Positions 1 to 10,120 of a DNA stretch of 64,000 nt are shown piece after piece. Both the position numbers and the translations under genes were made by a program. A model generated the notes under the pieces. It did not search any database, had not been told where the DNA came from, and was given only the letters and a program-made list of their open reading frames with translations. The DNA is taken from contig OZ345368.1 in the NCBI GenBank assembly GCA_977006965.1, positions 372,001-436,000 on the forward strand. Direction: 5' to 3'. Source of the DNA: Phymatolithon calcareum (Eukaryota; Rhodophyta; Florideophyceae; Hapalidiales). Position 1 is the first letter of the stretch; every line of letters starts with the position of its first letter.

Positions 1-439
1 CTAACGCGCCTAGCGATGCACAGCGCACAAAATGTGGCCAGGGCTCGGACCCAATGTATTGGGATTGCAGTACATTGCAATAGGGGATTGCAATGTGAGT
101 GTGGAGCCCCAGGGTTTTTTTGTTCCTCGCGTGGATTGCCCAGATGAGGGTCCAGTGCCCAGTGAGGAGGTGGGTAGTGCTCGAATCATAATCAATACGT
201 AAGCGCCGATAACAACCAATCAGGAGCATACTATGCTAGTTCCTCTTCGCTTCGCTACGTAATATATAGCCTGACCCGGGAAGTCGCTAAACTCGCCCAT
301 GGCGCCATCGGCGCAGAAACGACTCGGGACATCGCAAACTCCCATGTGCTTACCGTCGCTCGTCAAGAGACGGTATACTCTGCGTGGCAATCGAAGCGAT
401 ATGATTTCCCCCCTCGAGATCTCTGCTGTGAGACCAGAG

Positions 440-592
440 GTAGGTTTTGGAGTTTTGCTGACTATGTCACTTTTAGCGAAATGGAGCTTTCGGGTTCCGA
501 TTGAGTCCTAGTGTCTCGCCAGAAGTGTTGCCCCAAGCGTCAGCAGATGCATTGGTAACTCTAGAATAAAAATTTCCTCTTCTTCTTCTACG
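440..592 (+). repeat. SINE-like repeat R4, copy 1, with (TTC)n tail
   Basis: This stretch recurs inverted at about 50046-50200 and partly at 53740-53815. Shared landmarks are TTTTAGCGAAATGGAGCTT, CCCCAAGCGTCAGCAGATGC and a terminal AATAAAAATTTC followed by TTC repeats. An AATAAA signal followed by a short microsatellite is the usual look of a retroposed 3' end. I see no reverse transcriptase in it, so it could be a SINE or the 3' end of an unrecognised LINE. A minus-strand open frame of 169 codons (473-982) runs through it; because part of that frame is repeat, I do not treat it as a gene. Confidence 0.5.
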
Positions 593-1383
593 TAATATAT
601 AGCTAGAATCTAGATCCGTCAAAGTAAACCGGCGGAGAACTTCGATGTGCAAATCTTGCTGTTCGGTGACGTCGCCTTCAACCGCGACCCCCCAAAGGAC
701 CGTTGCCGCGATCCACTCCAAGCCTAAAACTCCTGCTCGGTTATCGCGCGGGGAAGTTGCATTGTGCAAATCACCGCCGTTGATCATCACGACCGCACTT
801 CTTTCGTTTCGCAGCATTTGCAACACCCAAGCAAGATCCGCGTTTTGCTGAACCTTTGCTGTCCTTTCCTGTTCTTGCTTTTCCGGGCGTCCACCGTGCC
901 CCGCAAGAGCGAGCACCCCGGCTCCAAGCGCGAGCTCGCGCCCGCTGACGCCGTCCTGCAAGGACGAGCGTGCGAAGGCCAAGACCCTAGAGCCTGTGTG
1001 TATCGTGTTCCCGGTGAGTGCCGGAAGTTGACCGCCCGAAACCGTTTACTCATACTCACGCGCTCGTGAGCGCGACCAAGATCTTCACTAAGCCGAAAGG
1101 CTGACAGCCCCCATTCTTTCTTTCTTTCTTTCTTTATTGCGGAAAGATTGCTCACACTTATGGTAAGCGTCTAGAGCTGTTTTGCAACAGCATCTCATTG
1201 TTCAGAAATTTGAGTACGGCTAGGGGTCTCTCACGGCATACCTCTTCAAAATTTCCGAACAAAGTTCCGATGTGAGTTCCATTTTGTCCATGAGGTTCTT
1301 ATTGAATCTCATAGTCCAGCCGCACTGCGTGGAAGCGGAACCCGTGCGACCCAGCCCCCATTCGGCATCGCCCAGCGGGTGTG
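593..1383. other. No supported gene; (TTTC)n tract with retroposon-like tail
   Basis: I recognise no gene here. A minus-strand frame is open across about 593-982 but matches no family I know and continues into the neighbouring repeat. At about 1111-1142 there is a TTTC microsatellite followed by TTATTGCGG. On the minus strand this reads CCGCAATAAAGAAAGAAAG, the same tail as the SINE-like retroposon at 57009-57238, so a retroposon 3' end probably lies here. The motif CTACGTAATATATAGC occurs at about 253-268 and again near 588-602. Confidence 0.35.
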
Positions 1384-1495
1384 ATACCTCCTGAAACCGT
1401 CATGGGTCTGTACTGCGGGCGACGAAGAGAAGACATGGCTTCTGATCGACCGCGGAGTTCCCCAGTGCTCCCCGCTAAGCCCATGCCTCTATAAC

Positions 1496-2203
1496 ATGTT
1501 CATGGACACATTTGACGAGATGATCCAGAAGGCACCCCGGCATATGTCAAAGTACCCCGCGATCCTGTTTGCCGACGACGTCCAACTGCAAGCGATAAAC
1601 TCCGACGAAATGCAATGGCTCCTCGATATAGCGACACGATGGGCCAGGGAGAACGGTATGACGTGGAACACGAAGAAGGGAAAAAGCGAAGTCCTCATCT
1701 ACCCCGGTTTATTCAAGCGAAAATTCCAGCTAGCAGGGGCCGAACTCCATGAAACAAGACGGCTGGAATACCTAGGTACGACCGTTGACAACAAGGGTGT
1801 CACCGAACACGCCACGTTGAAACGAATCTCAAAAGCGAAGGGAATTATCCTGGGTCTTCGAGATATTGGAATGAACGCCAAGGGACTACACACAATGAAG
1901 AACATAACAATCTACAAGACCCTCGTGCAATGTCGATGGGAGTACGCCTTGCACCTCACCCCGTGGACGAGATCTGTCCAAGTTCAAATCAACCAGGCCG
2001 AAGGTTTGTTCTACTCCGTCATACTAGGACGCTTTGCACTCTGTCTCCAAAACCGAATGAGGTCGCTCTGCAAAATCACACCCCCGGAAATCAGAAGGAC
2101 ACAGCTGGGCGAACATTTTGCTGCGCGACTACTGAAGGAAAAACTTGAAATCGAGAAAAAGCCAAATTACGAAGGCAAAGCCGAAGACCTTCGCTACGCA
2201 TAA
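1496..2203 (+). pseudogene. LINE reverse transcriptase fragment (FADD box)
   Basis: About 235 codons of non-LTR reverse transcriptase. The frame is open upstream to about 1384; the ATG at 1496 is only the first methionine in the remaining frame and follows RT motif B. FADDVQLQ near residue 27 is the metal-binding motif. KKGKSEVL and LEYLGT follow at the positions expected for RT motifs D and E, and EYALHLTPW belongs to the thumb shared with copies at 20932-21255, 24067-24468 and 52025-52780. The catalytic aspartates are intact, but fingers and endonuclease are absent, so no activity is expected. Confidence 0.85.
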
Positions 2204-2218
2204 AGGGATATTTCCTAC

Positions 2219-2623
2219 ATGAAACATCACGATCTGTTCAGCGAGCAGATCGACCGGGCGGAACAAGGGAAGGTGACGCCCAAGGAAGAGAAAATGCGTC
2301 TTAGCGAAGCCTGGGGCCGAATAGAGGAAGGATTGAAACGAAAAATCCCGGTGGACAGGAAAGAGCGCGCCACCCCGACTGTGTTAATCAAATCGCGAAA
2401 GCACAGAATGTTGGCAGTGAAATGGTACTTCGGACGTTTCCCTCCACGGAAACCCTCTTCCTATGTAGAACAATTCGGCGAGGTTGCAGAAAAGAGCCTT
2501 GAGACCCTGCAGCGCAATCTCACACGATCGCAACTCAACGGAGAGACTGAGGGCGAGACAATGCAGGCGATGGCCAAACTATTAGAATTAGAGAAAATAA
2601 TGACGGAAGAAATGATAGTGTGA
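2219..2623 (+). pseudogene. LINE ORF2 C-terminal domain fragment
   Basis: This continues the LINE protein after an in-frame stop. It is a basic, helical domain with KHRMLAVKWYFGRFP near residue 60. The same signature (H-R-x-L-A-x-x-Y-x-x-G-R-F) is present in the LINE C-termini at 24481-24711, 52025-52300 and 57169-57480. The role of this domain is unknown to me; in other LINEs the region after RT binds RNA. The stop that separates it from the RT at about 2201-2203 may be real decay. Confidence 0.7.
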
Positions 2624-2716
2624 TGCGATATTTTTAGACAATGCGAAAGTAGCACATGGGAATCTGCTCTGGTGTCGGCGACTCTGGCGTTGAGGGCTTC
2701 TAAAATAAAAACTTAC

Positions 2717-4909
2717 CATTCCCCCCCCCCCCGCCCCCCAGCGGGTGTGAACGTATTCGTGCCTACATCCGATGCGAATTACCAAGCTCTGCCAAGCTAC
2801 CGACTCAATGCTTTTTGTGGTGTTTTGGTGTTGTGAGTTTTCCCATCACAACGGTACATCGCATCTGCACTGCTCACGAGGCCACGTAGGCCGCACATCA
2901 CTGCTGTGGCACTACAGTGAGATTGCGGAGAGCTCCTGAATTGCAATTCGCATTGCATCGCCGAGGCTCCATCCATATGCTACGAGGAGTCTCGTCGCAT
3001 GATCGGCTATTCCTGAGGTAAAGAAGACTATCCTTGATTTCCCGCCTCGGTGCATTGCAATAGTCATTGAAAATTCAGCCCGGAGCAATTCGAATTGCGC
3101 ATTGCAACTTGAGCAGAAATCTCTTGCAATTCGAATTGTTCCGAGCCCTGAATGTGGCTTTGATTAACCTTATTGGCTTGGTTCGTTTAGTTGTATCTCT
3201 GCTGGATCCTGCTACATCGGCGCTAGTCGCCAGCGGTATTTATACCGGTGAGTGAAGTGTGACTGCAAACTACAAGTTGCTTGTCCAGACAGAAAACCAA
3301 GTAAACAGCAAATGGTAAAAACTCTAACCATGTGCCGCACAAATAGGTGAAACGCTTACGGTGCCACGAAGTCGCCAGAGGTCCTCGCTAGTAGGGTTTC
3401 CGTAACTCATAATACGTACTACAGTAGCTGATCCACGTTTTCTGTTAAGGGTAACCCAGCGCATCTATTTCTCATGGCGGAGCCAAAAATACATATGTGG
3501 AGATGACACAAGAAGAGAAAACTGCTTGTCAAAGCCTGCTGTGTGCTGAAGATAGCGGATCGCGTACTGAAAGTGCATCAACTGCATCACTGAGTATGGC
3601 TGATCGTTTGATTAAGAAACGCAAGGAATCTACAGAGGTTCAATCGCGGTACATGTGATGTCATTTTATAGTGGGAACGTTTATGGTCTATCACCAAAAA
3701 CATGTTGACTGACAATCGCAAAGACAGGGCGCCTATCGTTTTTGAGTCCATGGTCTTTCTCAAAGTGAATCAGGCATATTGAAACGGTCAGTCTATCAAA
3801 TTGGCTATGGCAAAGGCGAAATCTAATAGAGTCCATGAAGCATTGCAGGCAGACGAAGAGCACTCTGGTCTCAAGGCTTTGTAATACAGATATTGTTTCT
3901 CTTATTGTAGGATCGCTTCTTATTTCTGTTGTTATTGCAAGGCGTAGCTCGATTGCAATAAACAATTCGTTACAAGAAAGTGGACCAGTATAACTGATCT
4001 ATTCCCGAGCGAATACCAATCCGTAACAGTGAAATTAGTGCAGCACCTGCTCGTGGTTCACAGTCGTGAGAAAGAGGTAACCATAATCGCTCCACAGAAT
4101 TTTTGGTCAGCTCCTCGACAGTGTTCGATCTGTTGCATCCTTCTTGTGAAGCGGTAGAGATGCGACAGTGTACGCATGCTGACAAAGTATGCTAACACTC
4201 AGGTTAGTCGCACAACGGACAATTGATGAAAATCCGTGATTATCAGAGACACCTACCGACACTTAGCGATAGCGGACGCTTACCAGCACTTAGCGAACAC
4301 ACCGTTCAATAGTCTTAGAATAGTGCATAAAACCAGAGACACTGCTAAAGAGATAGATACCCAAGTCAAGTTTATCGTGTAAATACACTCTACGATCCAT
4401 CGATCGTGGTGCTTCATCTGGGCTCTGAACTTAGAGATTAACCGAATACGACAATTCTGGGTGCGCCCTAGAATATCTCGGACTCGTAATCTCCTTGTCT
4501 CCACATCACGCGTCATGAGCGTCGTGGATTCCGGATACAAGAGCTGCAAGGGCAAACATCAACATCACAGCTTGTTGTAGCCACGGATACCATTTTCACT
4601 TCTAATTTCAGGCGGGATGATTCTGCATAGTGTCTCGATGAGTACATCAAGAACAAGAGAGGTAAGAACTAAACTCAGCATGTAAAGGAGAGCTATTACG
4701 TATATCGAGCCAAGATAGCAGAATTTGACAAGAAAAGATAGTTGTGAGATTAATGCGACAATTCTGAAGAGTTTCCTTTGGAAAAGGCACGCCTAGGTCG
4801 GGATGTCTTCCTATTTAACGATCGAAGATGCAATCGTCTGGCTCACCGTGACTCAATTACTTAACACTAAAAAGGTGACTTTTTACACGTTTACGTTTAG
4901 AAAGTATTC
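2717..4909. other. Intergenic, no gene seen
   Basis: The region holds a poly-C run (about 2727-2746) and several ATTGCAAT-like octamers. No open frame resembles a known protein. Frames of 60-95 codons on both strands have no motif I recognise. One hairpin is listed separately at 3082-3142. Confidence 0.4.
3082..3142. repeat. Short inverted repeat around CAATTCGAATTG
   Basis: Arms of 17 bases (3082-3098 and 3126-3142) pair with one mismatch across a 27-base spacer. Each arm contains the self-complementary CAATTCGAATTG. It could be the remains of a small foldback element; nothing else supports a function. Confidence 0.5.
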
Positions 4910-5173
4910 TTTTTGCAACTGTTTAGTTGTTTATTTGAAAGCCCTCATTAACACTCTTAAGACTGCACGGGAGCAGCTTTTCGTAACTTGTTCATTCTGG
5001 TATATTGCCTGGTCCCTAATATAGGGACTCGTCGTTCTCCATATTGTCAATTATGGGGTAACGCTGTAGAGTAGAATGGAGTCTACTGCCTTTTCCGTTC
5101 TTAACATTTCTCCGGAATCTAGTTCATACTTTGTTAGGTTCATACGTATGGTCTACAGGTGGCGCTCTGCTGC
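4910..5173 (-). mobile_element. LINE 3' end fragment (C-terminus plus 3' UTR)
   Basis: The stretch matches the LINE 3' ends at 52843-53064 (opposite strand) and 56834-57489 (same strand). Shared landmarks are GCAACTGTTTAG, CCTCATTAACACTC, GGGAGCAGCTTTTCG, CCTGGTCCCTAATA and TGTCAATTATGG, then the C-terminal coding stretch read on the minus strand. A short T run at its left edge (4910-4914) would be the poly(A) tail. It is strongly 5'-truncated. I could not find a clear target duplication around it. Confidence 0.65.
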
Positions 5174-6285
5174 TCAAGACTGCTGCGTCCTTGCACCACA
5201 AGGGTTGGCGTGCACATAGAGAACATTAATTGTCAGAAGAAGGAAATGGCAGCTCTATTTTGAGACTGACTCACTGACTACCGCCTGGCCTTCAGTGCTC
5301 ATGACAATTCCCGAGTAGCCGGTAAATATAGACATTCAATTTCAGCTAAGAATCCAGAGATACTAGTGGGATTGACATGGCCATTAAACGTGCAAACGCC
5401 CATCAACATGAGTCGCAGAATTGTCGTACAATAGTTATTTGTAAACGGGAATCCTGAACTGAGACATCCATGTGAAACACGGATGCGACAAAGCGACAAT
5501 TAGAGACGGCTATGATTTATCTAAAGCAAGGAAATTCAGCAAAAAGACTTTGATGCTGTAGAATCAGAAATTCAACAGGTCGTTTTGTTGATGGCCGTAT
5601 GAGCGGGTTCACGATTTGTGATTGAGTTGGAATCAAGAAGATTGTTTGGCCATCGTTGACCGATGTCGATAGTCGATCGTAGATGGGCGATAGTAGAGAG
5701 TCGATGAATGATACTTATTCGATGCCCCTGCTACTTGGGTTGAGCTACATTGTCTTACTTACCAGAAAACGAGCTGATAGGAAAACTTGACGATGCTGCC
5801 GGGAGGAGTTAAACATGCTCCAAAAGGAAGACGCTGCATAGCGTATCATTCCTCTCGTGCACATGGAAGGTCTGGGATTCATCTCACTCCAGTTAATCTT
5901 GTTGCGATGAAGAAGGGAATTAAAAAGGAGGGAAAATCATAGTTGGAGCGTTTGCTTTGAGTTGGCCATGAAGGAACGCCAATATCCGCATGCGAGGATT
6001 TATGTCAGCCAGGTTACTACTCTTCAATGCAGAGCCAACAAGGCAGAAAGAAGGAATCTTTGCTGGATTTTCACAGTGCTTACACCGCATGAAATATGCA
6101 TGTGATTCAGACTGTGGATCGATGTCAACGGCTCCTCAACAAACTCAAGAATCCCGAATTCTCCAGATGCAAATGCTCTTCTAAGACGAATGAGGAGACT
6201 CGGAAAATCCGTATGATGAGAGGGGTCAACTCCGGCGATTGTCAGTCTCCCGAAAGCACGATACCGCCAATTGCGATGAATTAGG
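5174..6285. other. Intergenic, no gene seen
   Basis: No frame in this stretch carries a recognisable domain, and I saw no repeat shared with the rest of the window. The open frames (about 60-66 codons) are what random AT-balanced sequence would give. Confidence 0.4.
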
Positions 6286-6290
6286 CATTC

Positions 6291-6669
6291 GGAACCGGAT
6301 ATTGATCGGTCTTAGCATTGACGAGCACACTATCGTTACTGATAAGATGAGATTTAGAGATGAATTGTTGACTTTACCTCACTTGACTTGGTTGGATTTG
6401 TGCTTGGCTCCAGTCCGCTAGTCGGAACTAGAGAATGCCTTATATTGGCATTGAATTACTTACACGTAACGCACAAATATCATAAAACCCTAAAATACGA
6501 ATTATCTAGAGAATTTCAGAAATTTCCTTACAGCAATGCATTCGTCAAATAGTGCATGTGCTCGAATATTCTGGATATTTCTCGCATGCTTCCAGGAGCA
6601 TCTAGACGTGCATGCTGACATCTAGCAAAGCTGTCACTACTTACGCGCTACATGCATGTACTTGTTACA
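6291..6669 (-). repeat. Chromovirus 3' LTR
   Basis: Downstream LTR in element sense. It matches 12016-12381 at about 95% identity. Its outer end has lost the TG/CA terminus by mutation (GG in place of TG at 6291-6292), and it carries about 12 extra bases near 6648. The inner end is TTGTTACA at 6662-6669, adjoining the polypurine tract. Confidence 0.92.
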
Positions 6670-6670
6670 C

Positions 6671-6690
6671 TATTCTCCACCTCCTCCTAT
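6671..6690 (-). promoter_or_regulatory. Polypurine tract of the chromovirus
   Basis: Read on the minus strand, the bases just inside the 3' LTR are purine-rich (AGGAGGAGGTGGAGAATAG). This is the position and composition expected for the primer of plus-strand DNA synthesis in LTR elements. It also confirms the element's orientation. Confidence 0.75.
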
Positions 6691-6719
6691 TGAAGTCCTC
6701 GTCAATGAGGTCGCCGTTA

Positions 6720-7086
6720 TTCATCTTCGCCATAGATGCGCCATAATCTTGTTGTCCTTGATATAATCCAGGAACACTTGTGTCACAGTTTCATCCTCGA
6801 CGATGAAGTCTCGACTTGGCTGCCATTCTGCATCATATGTCAGACTTCCTTTCATTAGAGTCAAGAACTGATATCATTTCCCTCTCTTTCTATGCTTCAG
6901 GATCGAATCCACGACAAACTCTTCTCCTTCAACAGCGGGAACATCAGGTACAGCTGGAATGGGTGCGGATATATCAGTAGGATGGTCAAAGTACGGAGTT
7001 GTATGAACAACATTCACCACTTCATGAATCCTTAAATGACTTGGCAACTCCAGTTTGACAGAATTTTTACCGATGAGTCTCTTCAC
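6720..7086 (-). pseudogene. Integrase C-terminus and chromodomain of the chromovirus
   Basis: The frame reads KLELPSHLRIHEVVNVVHTT (the integrase tail conserved in Ty3 elements), then GEEFVVDSILKHRKRGK. After an in-frame TGA (6873-6875) it continues with YQFLTLMKG and AEWQPSRDF to a stop near 6735. The VDSILKHR...YQFL..WKG-like series is a chromodomain, with the aromatic positions Y and W visible. Chromodomains bind methylated histone tails and steer integration. The TGA and the missing connection to the integrase core make it a pseudogene. Confidence 0.8.
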
Positions 7087-7093
7087 AGTAAAC

Positions 7094-7522
7094 TGTAAGG
7101 GATTTTTATAAACTGTCCGTATGACAGCACATTTCTTCTTAGACCACTACCCTTACAGTACTTCTATACTTTTATATTTCGATACCATTATGTTTTTACA
7201 TGTTATGGCTAGTTACGTTAGTTCTTATTCCTTGTTGCTAGGTTGTAATTGTTACTTATAGTTGTGATGGCAGCTTATAGTAGCAAACTATCTCCTTATG
7301 CATAGCTAACAAAATACTCTAGACTCTCAATACCTACTGTCTAGACTATCTTAGAACTCAATATAAACTTGGAAGCCGACCCGAGTCCAGGCCGGCAACC
7401 AACTCAGAGCGAAACTACCCCCACCAGAACCATCAACCTCACCGAAACTCAACTGTACCACACGTGTCACCACTCATGTCATACCACCACCCAAAATAGT
7501 TTACTTCTCAAGTAAGTATCAT
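7094..7522 (+). mobile_element. Solo LTR inserted in the chromovirus integrase
   Basis: A 429-bp insert starts with TGTAAGG and ends with GTATCA, the TG...CA of an LTR. It is flanked by TAAAC (7089-7093) and TACAC (7523-7527), a 5-bp duplication with one mismatch. It carries a TATA-like box (TATAAA, 7361-7366), which puts its sense on the plus strand. It interrupts the integrase between the GPF motif and the LELPSHL tail. I see no coding region or second LTR nearby, so a recombined solo LTR is the simplest reading. It resembles no other LTR in the window. Confidence 0.6.
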
Positions 7523-7527
7523 ACACT

Positions 7528-8376
7528 GCTTTTCATAAATGGACCAAAGCGTTTAGAGGACCACTTATCCGATTGTTGAGACTTAAAATAAGCGCCCTTA
7601 AAAAGGCTCTTCTTCATCCAAAGCTTGTCACCGACCATGTAGGAATGAGGCTTGTGAGTCAGAGATGTCCGAGCACTTTGACGAGCCTTAGCAATCTTGT
7701 GGGCATATTTCGCATCGTCAAGAGAAACTTGAAGACGAGACTTAAACTCGGAGACACTTTCAACCTCACAATTTCTCTTAGTCAACAGATCCAAAACAGA
7801 CATTGGATTCTATTCTAAGTCCATTTCAAATGGAGACATTTCCAAGTCTTCGCTTATAGCTGAGTTGTAGGCGAATTCAGCTGAGACCAGCAGATCATCC
7901 CAATCATTTTGATGGTAAGAACAGAAGCATCGAATGTAGTTCTCAACCATCCTGTTCATAATTTCAGATGAACCATCCGTTTGAGGATGGCGACTTGAAG
8001 AAATCTTGAGCTTGATACCACAGAGCTCGATCAGTCGACGCCAAAACTTCGAAGTAAACTTGAGATCCCGATCCGAGACGATGCTATCAGGCAAACCGTG
8101 ATGCTTGAATACATTATGGAAGAAGGCGTTTGCAGCATCTACTGCTCTATCTGTCTCCCTGGATGAAATGAAGTGAACTCTTCTTGAGAAACGATCCACA
8201 CAGGTAGTAATGCAGTCAAAGACGTTCTTCGCCATGGGAAGCCTCACTATAATGTCAGTAGCAAGCGATCCCCATCGTCTCTCGGGTACTTCCAGAGAAG
8301 TCGGATCAGTAAGCTTCTGGCTACCGTGATTCTTCTTCTGTTTACAAGTGACACAAACTTGAACATACCGCTTCAC
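7528..8376 (-). pseudogene. Chromovirus integrase core
   Basis: Two adjoining frames (7810-8376 and about 7519-7803). The first opens with CVTCKQKK, the end of the HHCC zinc finger, followed by the DDE core: D in LATDIIVRLP, D in LPDSIVSDRD, and the E expected after HPQTDGSSE. The second holds the integrase C-terminal domain with GDKLWMKK and KRFGPF. The family inserts cDNA into chromosomal DNA. A stop near 7808 and the solo LTR downstream break it. The first histidines of the zinc finger lie upstream in another frame. Confidence 0.9.
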
Positions 8377-8694
8377 GTCCCTTCGTTTGTGTTTCCATTT
8401 GTACTTTTACAGTCTTGATATTGTTTTCGGGAAACCAAAGTGAACTCCTATCTTAGAGTCATGGGCCAACTGGAGAATGGTAGATTTCACTTTTCAAAGC
8501 ACGCATAGCTTTCCTTGATACAGTAGTCGTCTACCATCGCGATGAAAAATTGGAAGTAACTTTTCCACTTGACTCTTCGTAGCTGTTCAGAACTGCATCA
8601 AGCTCGAGAAATGGAATTTCCAAGGAGTTGAAAGAGATGTGTGGAGCTCTGGATAGGGCGTCACCTAACTCGTGAATCATTTCTGGCTTCAGTG

Positions 8695-8964
8695 TTATTC
8701 AAAGATTCCAAAGTTGCCAAAAGTCTCCAGCCACCTTGCCTCTTTCCTACTTAGCTTCTGCTTGGAAAAGAAGAGCTTGAGCACTTGGTTATCACTGAAT
8801 ATCTCGAAACCTGTCCCTTCCAGATAGCATTGAAATCGCTGGAAGAAGTATATGAGACCCAGTAGTTCATGATCATTTCCAGTGTAATTTTGCTCGGCTG
8901 GATTCAGCTTCTTGGAATAGAATGCAATTACACGATCGTTTCTGTCCTCATGCAGTTGTGTCAA
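8695..8964 (-). pseudogene. Chromovirus RNase H fragment
   Basis: The frame reads VIAFYSKKLNPAEQNY and later FSDNQVLKLFF, the signatures of Ty3-type RNase H (the strand-degrading domain after RT). The DNQ aspartate is one of its catalytic residues. The linker to the integrase (8377-8694) is in other frames and has several stops. Confidence 0.85.
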
Positions 8965-9061
8965 TGTACCTCCGACCGCATATGTATATGCATTGATATG
9001 TCATCTGAATGACTTTTCCAGTCAGGCGATACCTATATCGGAGCATTTGTAATTGGAAGCT

Positions 9062-10117
9062 TCAGCGATTCGAACGCCTCATCACGTCTGGAATCCCATC
9101 TATGTATAGCTGGCCCTCTTTTGTCAAGTTTGTCATTGGCACTGCGATTTTCGAGAAGTACTTGATAAAAAGTCGAAAGAACTGTGTCAGATCAGAAAAG
9201 CTTCGAATATCAGTCAAAGTGCTCCGCTTGGGCGATTTTTCCAACAGTTCAACTTTCTTTGGATCGACGGGAACTCCATTCTTTCCGACTATGATTCCCA
9301 AGAACTCAATTTATCCTTCAGAAAATTGCGCTTCAAACAACTCATTATCTTTGAGGCAAGATAAAACCGTCTCAATATGCTTAAGGTGTGAAGCCTCATC
9401 CTTCCTGAAGATGAGCAGATCGTCCATGTACGCAACCAGGAATTCATCAATGCAGTCATAGATGATAGGGTTCATCAGTTATTGGAACGTAGAATTGCAC
9501 AATACCATCGGCATCACAAAGTAATCATATTGACCGTTCTTCGTATTGAACGCAGTCTTTTCGATGTCTTCTGGATGAAGGCGAATCTGATGAAATCCAG
9601 TTTTCAGATCCAACTTTGAACCACACACGAGCGTCACTAAGCCTATCGAACATCTCGTCCGACGGAGGAAGCGGAGCGTTGTTTCGCTTTGTAATTCGAT
9701 TTAAGCACGGTAATGAACAACGCAACGCAAAGGATTATCTTTGTACTTCACGAAAAACAAGGAAGCACCATACAGAGATTTGCTCTGGCGAATTGTTCTC
9801 TTCCGCAGCAACTCCTCATGGTATCTCTTTGTCACATCCAACTCTAAAGGAAACAACTGATAGAGTGGATGACGTGGCGGGTTCGCTTTCTTATCAACCT
9901 CAATTGCATGGTCAACGAACCTTTCCGGGGGTAGTCTATCGGGAAGTTCTTCTTGAAACAGAGCCTCGAACTTGCCCAGGATTTTCCTCAGATTTGGCTT
10001 TGAGCAGTGCAATAGCTGCTCCTTTGTCTTCACTCCATTCTCTGAGGTTTTCATCACGTTGTTTGGAACAGCTTTGAACACTTGAAAGGCCTCTTTCCCC
10101 TTTTTCTTACTTAGCAT
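9062..10117 (-). pseudogene. Chromovirus reverse transcriptase, frameshifted
   Basis: Three successive frames make one Ty3 reverse transcriptase. 9701-10117 holds the N-terminus (EELPDRLPPERFVDHAIEV, then SKSLYGASLFFVKYKD). 9525-9725 holds motif A with FKVGSENW, where family members have D in FDLKSGYHQ. About 9302-9520 holds the catalytic YMDD (9419-9430) in AYMDDLLIF, and 9062-9301 holds the thumb (FLGIIVGKNGVPVDPKKVE). Stops at about 9313 and 9479 and frame changes near 9560-9700 disable it. Confidence 0.88.
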
Positions 10118-10120
10118 CGA

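Larger units (their letters stand above)
1384..2716 (+). mobile_element. LINE (non-LTR retrotransposon), 5'-truncated, RT palm to 3' end
   Basis: A LINE copy that keeps the second half of its ORF2. The frame shows RT motif B (RGVPQCSPLSP, near 1455-1490), the catalytic FADD box (1568-1579), the palm and thumb motif KWNTKKGKSEVL-like, and a C-terminal domain with the WYFGRFP motif typical of all LINE copies in this window. It ends at AATAAAAACTT near 2716, before a poly-C tract. The endonuclease and RT fingers are missing, as expected for a 5'-truncated insertion. A stop at about 2201 splits the C-terminal part into two frames, so it is dead. Confidence 0.85.

Noticed and set aside
473-982. 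Minus-strand frame of 169 codons as a possible gene
   Set aside because: Its C-terminal third runs through the repeat R4, whose other copies are translated in unrelated contexts, and the rest has no recognisable domain.
7087-7508. AGTAAACT ... AGTTTACT as terminal inverted repeats of a DNA transposon
   Set aside because: The 8-bp match is probably chance. TGTAAGG...GTATCA with the TAAAC/TACAC duplication and a TATA box explains the insert better as a solo LTR.
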